Below are positions 1 to 11,790 of a DNA stretch of 54,801 nucleotides, one piece after another. This stretch comes from Termitomyces sp. T153 (taxonomy: Eukaryota > Basidiomycota > Agaricomycetes > Agaricales > Lyophyllaceae). A program made the translations under genes and the position numbers. Below the pieces are notes generated by a model that was not told where the DNA came from, made no database searches, and worked only from the letters and a program-made list of their open reading frames with translations. The first letter of the stretch is position 1, and the number at the start of each line of letters is the position of its first letter. The DNA is taken from NCBI GenBank assembly GCA_018296165.2, contig JACKQL020000199.1:1-54801 (forward strand), read 5' to 3'.

Positions 1-3000
1 GGAATCACATTCCAAACTTGTTGGGGTTCTGGCATGTCTGGAAAGTCTTGAAGAGTCTTGCCAAAATTCTTCAGGTTGTCATTGATCAGATGAAGGCCAT
101 AGTCATAAACATCTTCATCAGTAAAGACTCTGTCCCTGTACTGCTGAATATTCTCCAATCTGTGTCGAAGATCATTACAAATGGAGTGCCTAAACTCATC
201 CCATAGAGCTTCTGGAGTGGTAGGAGCACAGTGAAATAGGATAGTGCAAAAGAGCTGTCTGAGAGCTGATCCTGATTGGATTGGAGCAGCTTCAGCAAGA
301 CACTGCCTCCATTCTGCATCATCTTCTAGAAGACCAAGGGCCTTGCATGCCTCCTTATAAGTAGGATAAGTGTGGCCATTGACTGTCCTGAGATCAGCCC
401 ATGATGTTGCATTGGTCACAACTGTCAGGAGCATCCTGAGGTAGAACCTTTCTCCCTGTTGGGGTGAAGCAAAGCACATCCTCCCAATAGCTGTTCCTCT
501 CTGCCTCTCCTTCCAGGTCCTTTTGGAAGCTTCATAGACAAACTTGGTTGGAAAGCTCTGATAAGTGGTGTTATTAGGGAATCTGGCATTGGCTTCAAAC
601 TAAGCAGTGAGTGCAGTCTTGTTTGCATTAGGCCTGGCAGCTACCATCTCCAAAGGCTCATTATCTTGAAAGTAGACTTCATGTTGGCCCTCCAAATGCA
701 CAGGTAATCAATATACAGAGGGATGTTCTCCATGCATGTTGAATTCAAAGATGTGCCAGCAAGCCTCAGGTGCAGAGATGTATCTGGCATCCAAGTGTTC
801 CTTGATTTCATCCCTCTGGTCCATCTGCTCTCCAGCAATCTCCAAAGTTGTCCTATCATGGCCTTTGTAGATGTACTTGTGAATGTACTTGATGGCTTCC
901 ACTGAAGCACAGACCTCCACATTGATGTGACATTTGTACTTGGCTGAGAGATAAGGGTTATATGGAACAACATCTTGATTGTCATAATGATGACCATTCT
1001 TATCAAAGAAGCATCCATTGTCAGGTCTGGCATATTGAGGATAGCCATTATCTCCATACTGAGTAGCCTCTTGGAATTCCTGTGGGTATTTCTTGGAACA
1101 TTTGCCATCTACCATGCACTTAGCATTGGGTTTGGCAGCTCCACATGGATCATGGACCATGTCGGTAGTAACAACCTGACAACAAAGATAAGTAACTGAA
1201 TTCAGAATTCAAACAAAGCCAATACCTGATACAATTCAGGCGGAGCAACTGGATCTGGAATTTGGGTAGAGACAATGGAATCCACATCAGGTGCATCCTT
1301 GATCCTGTGATGGCGATGGAAAAAGATCAAGATGTGCATATGTGGAAGTCCTCTCTTTTGGAATTCAATGGTATGAACATAAGCCACACAGCTGCCAAAG
1401 AGACCTTCCTTGATCTCCTTCACCACAACATTCTTCTTGAGTTCAAATACTCTGGCAACAATATCAGGTTGATCAGCAGCTGTTTGCTTCTTCCCATTGA
1501 CTGCAGGTTCCTTCAAGAGAGCTTCTTCAATTTCTGACCACTTTGGATTGGCAGTCATAGTCAAGAATAGATCAGGTTTTCCAAAATTCCTGCAAATAGC
1601 CATAAAGTCCTGGAATAATTGCTGCATCTGTCAATCACTTCCAGTATGGGAGGATGGGAGGATAACATGTCAGCTTTGTGGGGTGACTTGTTCATCTCCA
1701 GCAGCAGCATCCACTACTCCCTGATAAACTTCAGCTCTGATCTTTTTCTGATTGTGTCAAATCCAATCCAACTTGTTTTGTTCAGTGGAAGCCCATGCAT
1801 CCACAACATATTGTTGAAATAGCCTCCCACTCCAGAGTAATGGTGCATTGAATTTCAAAGTCCTTTGCTGCAGCCTGTATGCATAATATGCTGTTTGGGT
1901 GACCTTTGCTGATCTTTGTTGATTCTGTGGTCCAAAATGAGAGCAAATGTCGGTGTGAAATCCAGGCTGTCCAGTGGGAAAGATGATGGTATAATGCAAT
2001 GGAGTGTAATATGGGTGCAAGTGACTGATCTGCTTCAATTGACCTCCATGCAAGTGCAAGACTATATCATGATCATTTGATCACTCTTCTGAGCCATCTC
2101 CTGGAATTACAGCTGCAACTCCCTCCTGTTCATTAGGGTCATTATAGCATTGAGGATCTCCAAAATCAGCTGTAAGCTTGACAGAAAGCCTTTGTAGTTG
2201 GCCTTCTGGAACTTCTCCCATAATCTGCCTAGCCTGCTTGTATAAGCCAATGAAGGGATTGACTCTAGCAAGCATATCCTGCAAAGAGGCCATTACTTGA
2301 GGATCAAGCCTGGGATTGTTCTGTTGACAAAAAGCCAATTGCTGATTGTGATCATAAAAGTAGAGCTGTGCATATACAGGCAGATTGCCTTCAATAGGAA
2401 GCAAGGCACCTGTCAAATGATGTAGTTCTCCATTGATCCTAAAGCTGTATGGTCCAGGTGCATTGGTAATAGCATGGTCAATTTTGACTCCCAGAGATGT
2501 GAATGCAAAGGCTGCATTGTATTGATGGATTGATGTTTTAAAGGTGTCAGAGAGAGGATGATGCCCATGGAGCAGGTTCAGTAAATCTGCTGGAGCATCT
2601 CAAAGCCTGGGCAAATTTACTTGGCCTTGTAAGCAGCACATGCCAAACTATGGGCTGTTTCTAGTAGACTTGGTGAGCTTTTCAGCATCAAAATGTAAAG
2701 CTTGGCAGTGTGGACATATGACAGTCATAGGACCAAGATAGTGTGGAGGATATTCAATCAAGTAAGGTTGCCTTCCTCTTGGAACAGGCTGAATAGGACC
2801 AAGCTGTGGTGGAATAGGAAGCTCAAGGGGAGGCTGTTCAGCAGGATTTTGTAGTCCTGCTGGATGATTGGGTAGGGCAGAGTCCAAGTCTTCTGCAGGT
2901 CTCTGTTGAGCAGGATCAACATATTCCAAGCCATCATCAGAAGACATGTCATCCTGAGGACCCAATGGATCATCAAGGGGAGGATCCAATTGCTCTGCTA

Positions 3001-4090
3001 GTTGATGTTGAGCAGGATCAACATATTCCAAGTCATCCTCAGAAGGTATATCATTCTGAGGACCTAAATCATTGAAATCCTCTTCCAGATCAGCTTCATG
3101 TTGCTGTTCTCAGCCTTGAAAGATTCTTTGAGCCATAGCTGCATTCAAAGGCCTATGTTCAGGATTCAAATCAATATGCTATTGAACTTTGTTAATTAAA
3201 GTAGCATTTTGAAGTAGTCTTGAACTGACCTCTGCTCTGAATAGCTCTTCTTCCTGTTTTGCTCTCTCCTGTCTTTCCTGGCTCAAAATAGCCAATGCCT
3301 GTTGCCTTTCCTGATCTTGTCTCAGTCTTTGTTGCTCTTGCAACACTGCTAGTGCCCCTTGTTGTTGCCTCTCCTGCTCTGTACCCATAACAATATGCCT
3401 TAGCCTTTGTTGCTCTTGCAAGATTGCCAGTGCCTGCTCTTGTTGCCTCTGTCTCAGCCTTTGTTGCTCTTCCAACAGTGCTTGGGGAGCAAGTGGAGCT
3501 GGTACCATTATAAGCTCTGGTAAAAGAGGATTTCTGACCCTTCTATGTACAGGAGCAGGCAACAGTGGCACCATTCTAGGTAAGGGATTCTGTAAAGGGG
3601 CATCCCAACCTTCTGGCAAAACTGTTTCTGGAATGACCATAGCAGCTTGAGCAACAGCAGACTGATTGAGTCTATTGCCTCTTCTCTGTACAGGAGGAGG
3701 TAGAGGTGGCACCACTCTAGGTATGGGATTCTGCAAAGGAGCATCCCACCCTTCAGGCAAAACAGTTTCTGGAATGACCATAAAAAATGGATCAGCAGCA
3801 GCAGCTGCCTGCCTAATAGGTCTTCCCAAAGAGCCAGAAGCAGTGGCTATAGGTCTCAAACCCCCAGATCCCATAGATTGATTGATACCCCCTGGCCCCA
3901 ATTGAAGTGGTGGGACAACCACAGTATTGATCTGTTCCAAAGATCTATTGTTTCTATTTGCATGACGATCCTCAGGATCTGTCATTTGTAATTGTTCAAG
4001 TCTCCTTTGAATCCTAGCTTGTTGCCTTTGGCTTTCAGGAGTAGTAGGTGGTTGCCTGAAACATCCATTGTTAAGCAATTTAACAGTCAA
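1..4090 (-). pseudogene. Helitron Rep/helicase protein, decayed, cut by the window edge
   Basis: This is the N-terminal two thirds of a rolling-circle transposase. Read on the minus strand it has: a long Gln/Arg-rich and Pro-rich leader (4090-2650); a cysteine motif (CPHCQALHFDAE, then CCLQGQVNLP, near 2700-2590); the Helitron N-terminal domain (2416-1757); the HUH Rep motif GLPHMHILIFF near 1330; and the two-tyrosine motif KYIHKYIYKG near 850. The segment leading to the helicase (FPTKFVYEA, RQRGTAIGRM, DLRTVNGHTY) runs from 620 to 1. A 50-nt GT-AG intron at 1225-1176 restores frame between ELYQ and VVTTDMVHDP. The frame is otherwise nearly continuous. Its breaks are single stops, several of which look like CGA-to-TGA changes (near 1625, 1665, 2080, 714). 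The PIF1-type helicase itself lies beyond position 1. Confidence 0.9.
3584..3781 (-). repeat. 141-bp in-frame tandem duplication in the Helitron leader
   Basis: Two copies of a 47-codon unit containing VIPETVLPEGWDAPLQNP start 141 bp apart (3725 and 3584 on the plus strand). Just downstream in the protein, further short repeats built on EEQQRLRQ and QALAILQEQ occupy about 3250-3480, and a DLEYVDPAQ unit recurs at 2890-3040. The period is a multiple of three, so the expansion kept the reading frame. The leader looks disordered and variable. Its function is unknown. Confidence 0.8.
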
Positions 4091-4661
4091 AAACCATTAG
4101 AATTGACTTGCATGATGAGATATTTGATGTATCAATAGCTCAATGCGGTTAAGGAGTTACTAATAAGCTTGTTAGTCAACATCAATCAATCAATAGATGT
4201 GACAAAACATACTTTGTCGTGTGGCCTCCTTTCCACAACTTCAGAAATGCCCATTATTTGGTCATGTTGTGTCAAAAAATGTGCAAGGCATGAAAAACAG
4301 TGTCCACTAAATTACGTTTGGCCTTTTTCATCCCTGCAGACTAATTGGCACCTTTTACACATAGTCAAAAGATAGTATTTATTCATTAAAGTTGTCTACT
4401 GTATTTATTTTGGTAAAAATTCATCTGAAGAGCATAAAAACAGCCAAATCTGATTGTATTACCATAAAAGGGTTTAGATTTGTCAGCATTTGTCAGCACT
4501 GACAAATTTTAGTCAGCAGAAAAGTTGTCACATAGGCACAGCCACATTCCCATGGGTTGTCCCATATATTATAGATGAAACTTTGTGGGTGGGGTTGCCT
4601 GGGTTGGATGTGGAATTTTCTGGATAGCAGTGGGCAGAAGCAATGATGAGTTTTTGTATTC
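4091..4661. other. Probable Helitron 5' leader and boundary, no gene
   Basis: No supported coding sequence. The stretch is AT-rich and lies upstream of the Helitron reading frame. It has TGTCAGCA-type short repeats and a perfect inverted repeat, TTTGTCAG-CA-CTGACAAA, at 4489-4506. The Helitron 5' terminus should fall between here and the host repeat that begins near 4662, but no TC terminus could be fixed. Confidence 0.4.
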
Positions 4662-4777
4662 TTTCTTGTCAGTTACATACACCTACCCTAGTCCTCACTT
4701 AATCTTGAACCGTGTCTTGTTGAAGACTTGAACTTTGGCAAGATGATGAAAGTTCATACTGTGCAACAGAGGTACTT
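4662..4777. repeat. Left half of a host repeat split by the LINE, including the left TSD
   Basis: This stretch matches about 53290-53417 closely (shared blocks CATACCTACCCTAGTCC-like, GTCTTGTTGAAGACTTGAAC, ACAGAGGTACTT). The match resumes on the far side of the LINE at 47011. The last 18 bp (4760-4777) recur at 46999-47016 with one A/G difference and form the LINE target-site duplication. It was one continuous repeat copy before the LINE arrived. Confidence 0.85.
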
Positions 4778-4986
4778 TTTTTTTTTTTTTTTTGGTGGTT
4801 CTGTTGATTACTAGATGTGTCTATGTAAGTTAGCTTCTATCAACTATAGAAAAAAAGGAAATTTGTGTTGTGTTGTTTTGTTTTTGTATTTTTTATGTTT
4901 TCTATCATTGACCCACCATAGGAAAATGCCCCTTATGCACTGCATGTGCCTTATGCACTGTGTGTGGGGCTTGGGTGTTTACCAGT

Positions 4987-6121
4987 TCATATATTTTGGC
5001 CTGGAGGCCAATCCACACCCATACCCACTAAAACTCTACTTGTCAACTTCCATGTGAGACATGGTCTTACATTTTCTGGCAAGATGTTTAGCCAGGTGTC
5101 TGCTACCTTTCTTTTATCCTGGGCCTTCTTGCTGTACCTTCTCTCATCCAAGGACAGGCAGTCCAGTTTCACCCTCCTTGTGACCATGTTTGTCCATTGG
5201 TTTTTGACTGCACTTTCCTTTGGTGCTTGCTTGGGGTCTGCTTCATCCCTTATTTTCCACTCACACCTTATTTTCTAAATTAGGCAGGCAGATTCTGAGA
5301 TTATTATTCTCAGGAAACAGCTTTTACATATGTGTCAGAGTGCCATTGGCATATTTTGCTTCAATTAGGTTGCAGCCCAGGATGAGCCCTATGTTTGGGG
5401 TATTCCATTTGAAGCCTCTCTTTTCATACAGTAGTTTTGCAAGGTGCCATATTTGCCTCTGGCCTGATGCCTTGCACTCTGTTAGTATGTGTTCCATGGA
5501 TTTGGTTTGTTACACTTTGGGCACCATCCTCTGTGTTCATACCCAGGGATCTTTTCCCAGTAGTCACCAATTTTATATGCATTGTGTGTGGCCTTCCATG
5601 GGAGGGCCCTAGATTCCTTAGTTATAGTACTGTCTTTCATGGATTTCCAGATGCACCCATCTGAAGGCAGGTCCCCATTTGCTTCTTTCAGCACCCATCT
5701 TGCTTTGTCAAGGTTTATGGTCGTTTCTCTTCTTACTGGGCATGGTTTTCTTTCTAGTATGCCCTTATATAGTAGGGCTTGTGTTGCTTTGCTTAGTTTA
5801 GCTCTGGTGTGATGGAAGCCTTCTGTTGGGGTCAGGTCTATTTTGTTCAAGGATTCCTTTTGGGTCTCTTCCTTTGCCAGCTCATCTGCCTGTTCATTTC
5901 CTTCTACTCCACTGTGGCCTTTGACCTTTTTTAGGATGGTCAAGCCTTTTCTTGCTCTTATCTGGGCTGTTATTGCTTTGAAGATTTCCTGGTTTTTGGC
6001 TCCTATCCATCCCTTGTCTTCCCTTTTTCTTAGGTGAGTTGTCAATCTGTCTATTGTTATTTTTGAGTCACTGAGTATTTCTAGGTGGTCTTGGGGATTG
6101 GCAGTCTGTACAGCTAATAGG
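4987..6121 (-). pseudogene. LINE ORF2, 3' part: RNase H end, zinc motif and C-terminal domain
   Basis: This piece starts at the insertion point of element A with LLAVQTANPQ. It carries the RNase H motifs ILSDSK (third catalytic Asp) and GNEQADELA (fourth). The following region has a WCPKCN cysteine motif near 5530, where the frame slips; the neighbouring frame continues with MEHILTECKA, giving the usual C-terminal CCHC-like finger of fungal LINEs. A last conserved block (DERRYSKKAQ, RVLVGMG) ends near 4987, leaving a short 3' UTR before the poly(A) tail. Confidence 0.9.
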
Positions 6122-8191
6122 TGTCAGGTTCTGCTGACGACGGGGTCTCAGCTACACTGGCGAGTCCTCACTAGGTGGATGCGATGTCCTGCACTTATAA
6201 CCAAGCGTCTGGTATTGACGTGGAGGGACTTGCGAGGGGGAGCTAGGGGGCGGTCCGAGCAAGTCCGGAGCAGCTCGGGGGCATCTAAGACCAAGTATAC
6301 TGGTCGTTGAACCTGGACAGGTGCCAGAGCAAGTTTGTGGGCACGCAATTAGAATGCAGGGTAAGCAGAGGCTTTGCAGTTGATGGGGGCGGAGCCAGAG
6401 TTTGATGGGAGATTGCCAAGATGTGAGGTGTTCCTGGGCCAAGCAGGAGCAAGGTCCAGGGTTGTCATAGGAATGTTCGGGTCGTAGTGCATGCGCGGAG
6501 TTCGTACTGTCATTGGAGATGAAAGGAACTTAGGAAGACAAAGGAACTATACACAGTCAAGATGAGGCGGAGACAAGGCGAGACAAGACAGAGAACAGAG
6601 ATAGATTCAAAACTAAAAATAGAGACAGTGACAAGATGAAAGACAAGACATAGGAAACCGGTAAATGCAATATCAAGACTAAAGTACTAGGGGTTCTTCT
6701 ATGACTTATATACCTACTACTGGGCAGCTCTGGAGGGCAGTGGATATGGCGGCAGCTTGACAGAACTGCGTGGAGTTGACGGTTGTTGGGTGTGATCTTG
6801 GAATGGGCCGTGGTGACATTCTGATGGGATCAGTTGGAAAGCAGATTGTTCCAGGGTTGGGGAAAGCCTCGGGAGTCCAGGGGAATTCAGGGGATGCATC
6901 AACTGCTGCGGAGAAGGTGTTGGAGTTGATCAAGGAGCTGTCAGTGTCATGACCCGCTCCCCGAAACCCCGCACATCATCCATCAACCCCCTGAACCCCC
7001 AAAGGGACCCCCAACGCTCCGCCGAACTTCCGCCCATGCTCCCCGGCTAACTCCGACGGTCCCCTGGCCAACTTCGGTGCCTGCCCTGCAGCCACTGACA
7101 CTTACCCTGGGCTTCCCGAACCCCGAGAACCACTCCCGCTGTTCCCGATCTTTGCCACCCATCATTAACTCAACACTCTGCTTCCTCCGACCTACTCCGG
7201 AGTATCACGACAACCTCGGGGCAACCCACGTTCTCCAATGATCCCATCAACGTATCAGCGTGGCACGATCTTCGATCACAACCGACACCTGCCCACTCTG
7301 TCAAGCCCCGCCAAGCCCCGCCGCCACAGCCGACGTACCCCGAAGTCCTCCGGTAGTCAGTATATAAGTCATCGAGTAGCTCTTCGTACTCCAGTCTTGA
7401 TATTGCTTAATGTTACCTATGGTCTGATTGTTTCCTTTTCGTGTTTCGTGTTTCATTCTCCTTACTCTCAGTCTCCCGGTCTTATCTCAGTCTCCCGGTC
7501 TTATCTCAGTTTCCCGGTCTTGTCTTGTCTCCATTTTGTTATCGTTCTCGTTATCGTTTCGTATCTCCACTCGAATCTACTCTTGTTCCATATCGTCTCG
7601 TCCGACGCTGTCTTGGTGACTCCGTCCGACCGTTGTGCCCAAGTCTTCATCAACCTTAACGACCTCACAAACTCTGCGATTACAATTACAAACCCCGACA
7701 CTCCTTTACCAGGTCCGAACCTCGCTCTTTGCTCGGTCCCGGACTCCATCAGCTCCAAATGATCTCCCATCAAAACCCAGCTCCGCTCCCACTGATCACA
7801 CAGCCGCCTCATCCTTCGCCTCCGCAAATTCCCTGTACGGCCTTCTGCCTGAACCCCGCCAAGACCGTCTCGTTTCCTCACAATCCGACTTCTCCAGACC
7901 TCCCCGGATCTGTCTGGATCACATCCCCCCAACTACCCGCACGAGCCACCATGGCCCGGAACGTCTTCGAGTGTTCGGTTACCAGTGCAAGGGGATCACG
8001 CCCGCCTAGTAAGGACTCGCCCAGTGCAGCTGAGCCCCTGAGGTCAGCGGAACCTGACAGTCGGGGTCTGCCAAGGAAGTGTCAGAGTTGCCTGAAGTGG
8101 GCGTGGAGGGTGGGCGAGGGTTGGGGAGTTTGGCGGAGCATTGAAGGGGGGGCTGGGGGCTGTGTTGGGGTCTAGGGAGCGGGTCATGACA
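6122..8191 (-). repeat. 3' LTR of element A, interrupted by a solo LTR
   Basis: It matches the 5' LTR at 26341-27301 on both sides of the insertion at 6945-8059. Without the insertion it is about 950 bp, against 961 bp. It keeps the sequence AATATCAAGACT (6669-6680), the start-of-transcript motif in reverse, and a TATA-like box near 6705. The polypurine tract lies just inside the element at about 8196-8202 (CCCCCCC on the plus strand). Confidence 0.9.
6945..8059 (+). mobile_element. Solo LTR of the A/D lineage inside A's 3' LTR
   Basis: A 1115-bp sequence from TGTCATGACC to CCTGACA, in plus orientation, interrupts the LTR exactly where the intact partner LTR reads GAGCCATCGGGGTC. The flanks are GTCAG (6940-6944) and GTCGG (8060-8064), a 5-bp TSD with one G/A change. 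It holds TATATAAG at 7361 and the motif AGTCTTGATATT at 7393, 32 bp downstream. No internal region is left, so it is the product of LTR-LTR recombination. It is visibly richer in CpG than its host LTR, which suggests a younger insertion. Confidence 0.88.
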
Positions 8192-8400
8192 TGACCCCCC
8201 CTTCGGCGTCAAGACCCTTGAGACATGGGGTACAGTTCGGGGATTGGTGGGGCATGGGAATTGAAGTCAAGCAATATTGATCAGACTGCAGTAGCAGCGG
8301 TGGCATGGGGAATGAAGTCAAAGCACGGCTGCTGCTCAGGGGGTTCCTTCCTAGTCATTGAAAAGGGTCAGACATACTCTGGGGTTCCCAAACTTTTTCA

Positions 8401-10064
8401 ATGTCATCTTCCACATATTCTCCAGCAGCATCCCCCTCCCCATTGGCACATACCTCAACTTCTTCCTTGGAGGACTCTGAGGGTCGGCGAGACCATAGGC
8501 GGGTGCAGGCAATGTACCATAGTCATAAGTACCATCTCTTGCTTGTTGTGGCCAGAGTGCTTGAATGGCGGGCCCCTTGGGGCCTACATTGGGGGAGGTT
8601 CCAGTGCAGTCAGTGGGGGAAATGGTCCTCACTTCTTGCTTCAGGTCTAGTATGGCCCCCGGGGTGGTCCACCCCATCCCTACAGGGTCAAGAGTCGCGC
8701 AGGCGGATGTGACGCCGGAGTACTTTGCAGAGGCCGTGGGGTGAGCAAGAGGCCCCCCGACATTGGAGTGGTGTCAGGCAGTGGCCCCAGTGCATCATTG
8801 GCATGTTCCTTCCCTATTAAACTAACCCACGTTTCTAGTGCACATCCTGTACCCAGCAGGATGAACAGTGCGAGTTCGAGGAGCCCGTGCTGGGAGTGCG
8901 GCGGGACATGTCAGTGTGTCTCCTGTGTCGCTTGCGGCACAAGAAGTGCTCTGTCACTCTGAGTTGGCATGCTGCTTGCATTGTGGCAGAACAGGGGTGG
9001 GATCGCAAGTGGGTTGCAATGCAGTTGGAGGAGGGTCGGAGGGGTAGGGTCTCAGGGAGGGGTTCCGGAGTAGAGGGGGGAGTTGGCGTGGGGCGGCCCC
9101 CAATGAAGATTGGGCCCCTGCAGGGTAGGCAGAGGGAGGGGGCCCCTGTGACATGCAACAAGGGTAAATGGAGGGCATCCCCCTTGCCGGAGGTGGGGCC
9201 TAGCAAGCGGGCACAGGGGGAGCTGGTGATGGCAGGCCCTCCCAGTCCTACAGTGTATTCCCCAACTTCTGAGACCTTGGTTGAGCCATCTGTGGGAGGG
9301 TCGTGGTCGATCATCGAGGCTTTCCTGTGGTGTCAAGCAGAGGAGTTGGAGAGGTTGTTGGCCGCACATGGGGAGGAAGTCCATAGGGTGGGGGAGGAGA
9401 GGGATGGGTTTTGAAGGGAACTGGACGAGGCTCGGAAGGAACAGGACTTGGCACGTAGGGATCAAGATATCACTGTGGGGACCGCCATGGAGTGACTGTC
9501 GGAGCTTCAAGAGCTGCAAGCATGCATGAGGCCATTGGAGGCGTGGGTGGAGGTGGCGGGGCAATGATTGGAGGGGTCGGGGATGTGGGGAACTCAGCAG
9601 GAGCCCAGTGTGGAGGTGACCCAAGCAATGGCAGAGAGGGCACAGCGGCAGGAAGAGTGGCTTGCCAACAAGGCGGCTTCGGGGCGGTGGGGAGTGCTCT
9701 GTAAGTGCCCCCTTCATCTCCTGTTTACTATGAGCTGACATTCAATTCCATAGACTGGGCCAGGGAGCATCGCATCCTCCTTGATGGGGCATCAGCGGCA
9801 CTGGGGTCCATTCATGATGGGCTGGTGAGGATGCCCGGGGATCTCCCGCCAGAGTTGGGGCAGGGGGTCACACAGATGGGGCGTCTGCTGGTGGGACATC
9901 GGCAGAGGGCAATGGCGGACCCCAGAGCGTGGTGGGAGGTGGCAGTGGACATGGCAGAGCTGCTCCCAGGGCATCCCGAAGTCCTGGTGACGGTAGTAGC
10001 ACAGCTGGAGGTGGATCTGGTGGAAAGGATAGCAGAAGTAGATTTGGGGGAGGAGGAGGAGTAG
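8401..10064 (+). pseudogene. Spliced antisense accessory gene of element A, cysteine-cluster protein
   Basis: It runs against gag-pol, between the chromodomain and the 3' LTR. Exon 1 (8401-8789) opens with MSSSTYSPAAS and an acidic EDSEGRR stretch; a frameshift follows. A 49-nt intron (8790-8838) has a CTAAC branch site and a TAG acceptor. Exon 2 (8839-9700) begins CTSCTQQDEQC, then after 15 residues CLLCRLRHKKC, i.e. C-x2-C-x6-C twice as in Zn(II)2Cys6 clusters. The block SWHAACIVAEQGWDRKWV and a long helical Glu/Arg-rich region (about 9300-9690) follow. A second intron (9701-9753) leads to exon 3 (9754-10064), with WAREHRILLDG and an acidic end. Several stops are present. The copy in element D (20661-22357) has the same layout. 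Function unknown; DNA binding is an inference from the cysteine spacing. Confidence 0.75.
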
Positions 10065-10263
10065 GGGCTTTCTGGATTCCAGTGTCTCGTTGCCCTGCGC
10101 CCCCTTATTCCTATATTTTATATTTGTAGCCTTGTTAACATTGGACCCCCTGCACTTCTGCTGAGCATGAGAAGTTTTCAGAATGAGTGAGGGGCAAAGT
10201 AAGTGAAAACACGTAGGAGAGTACTCATGGGAGTTGAATCCCCGATAAATCTAGAGGCGGGGG

Positions 10264-11790
10264 TTATGCCCACTGATGCCATCTGCACTTGCTAGTCCTG
10301 GAGGTCCTGGGGTTTGGTGGGGTGTTGTCGATGGAAGTTCTGGAGTTTGTCGGAGGCTCTGTCGAGGTTTTTTTGGGGCTCCCATGTGTCATCCTTAGGT
10401 CCATAGCCCTTCCAATGGACCAAGTACTGGGGTCGTCCACGGACCAAGCGGGAGTCAAGGATCTGGTCAACCTCATAGTGGTACTCATTCTTGACCTCAA
10501 TGGGGGGTGGTCGGCTGGGGCGCTGGCTGGGGAAGGGGTCCAGGGCATGTTTTTTGAGGAGTCAAACATGGAACATGGGGTGGAAGCCTTTCAAGCCTGG
10601 AGGTAGGTCGAGTTTATAGGCATGCATGGAGACCTTCCAGAGGACTTTGAAAGGACCGAGGCGCTTGTGGTCTAGTTTGATGGAGGGCCTCTGGGTCTTG
10701 ACGTTGCATCAATTGAGCCAAACCAAGGTGCTGGGGGGCCAGTTGGGGGTGGGGTCGCGTCAGGCATTGGCATGTTTGGAGTAGGCTTGATTGGTGGTGT
10801 TGATCTCATCCCAGAGAAATTGGTGAAGGGATCGGAGGTCCTCGGCGACTTTGTGGGCGGCATGGGAGGGGATGTCCTTCAGGGACAGGGTGAGTCAGGG
10901 GTTGTAGCCTTTGTTGGCGTAGAAGGGGGAGACTCCAGTGGTGGAGTGGGGCATGTTGTTGTAGGTGAATTCGGCGAGGGGGAGTTCTGCGCGCCAGTCA
11001 TTCTGTAAATAGTTAATGTATAGGCGGAGATACTGCTCCAGCATCTGGTTCACTTGTTCTGTTTGTCTGTTGGTCTCCAGGTGATAGGTGGTGGAGAGGC
11101 TGGTTTTGATCTCAAGCGCCCTGCATAGCGACTGCCAAAAGTGGGATACAAACAGGGGTCTGTGGTCGGAGACAATGTTGTCTGGGAGTCCATGCTTGGA
11201 GAATACGTGTTTGAGAAACAGTTTGGCAAACTCTGGAGCATTGTTGGTGGTGTGGCAGGGGATGAAGAGGGCTTGCTTGGTGAGGCGGCAAATGACGATG
11301 AGGATCGTGTTAAAACCTTTGGAATCGGGGAGTTTGATGATATGATCCATCGATAGGGAGGACCAGGGGCAGTGGCCGATGGGGAGGGGTTTTAATAATC
11401 TGTGGGGGCAGTGATGGGGTACCTTGGCCCAGAGGCAAGGTTCGCAGGCCCTTACGTATTGCGTGACATCTTTTTTCATTCCTGGCCAAAAGTAAGTCTG
11501 GGAGATGAGTTGAAGAGTCTTACGAATTCCTGGGTGCCCCTGGAGCTTATGGTCGTGGTGCTGCCGGAGTATGTCGAGGCGGATGGACTTGTGGTCCAGA
11601 GCGTAAATTCGTCCACTCTGGAGCAGGAGGCAGTGGTCTGGAGACAGTGAAAAGGGGTTCCTGGTGCTCAACTCATCAGGGTTGTTGCGGGGGTCATGCT
11701 GGGTGAAGAAGGAGTCCGGGGGTGAATTTCTGATTTGTTGGAGAATTCCTTCTTCATTTAAAATCAGTATGGCATGTAGATGTTCAGGAG
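10264..11790 (-). pseudogene. Element A integrase and chromodomain
   Basis: From right to left it has a zinc-binding segment (HHDHKLQGHPGIRKT, CEPCLWAK), the core with the Asp of SMDHIIKL, the second Asp of NIVSDHRPLF and the Glu of TEQVNQMLEQYL, then a GPY/F-type linker and a chromodomain ([27 protein letters not shown]) ending near 10264. All three DD35E acidic residues appear intact, unlike in element D. Stops and shifts occur after 10895. The chromodomain is expected to steer integration to heterochromatin, which fits the nesting seen here. Confidence 0.88.

Noticed and set aside
4489..4506. Palindrome as a Helitron 3' terminal hairpin
   Set aside because: The Helitron reads on the minus strand, so its 3' end lies beyond position 1. 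This palindrome is on the 5' side and has no CTRR next to it.
7238..8175. Several open frames of 60-174 codons in GC-rich sequence
   Set aside because: They lie within a solo LTR, overlap in many frames, are Ser/Pro-rich by composition and show no conserved pattern in the related LTRs.
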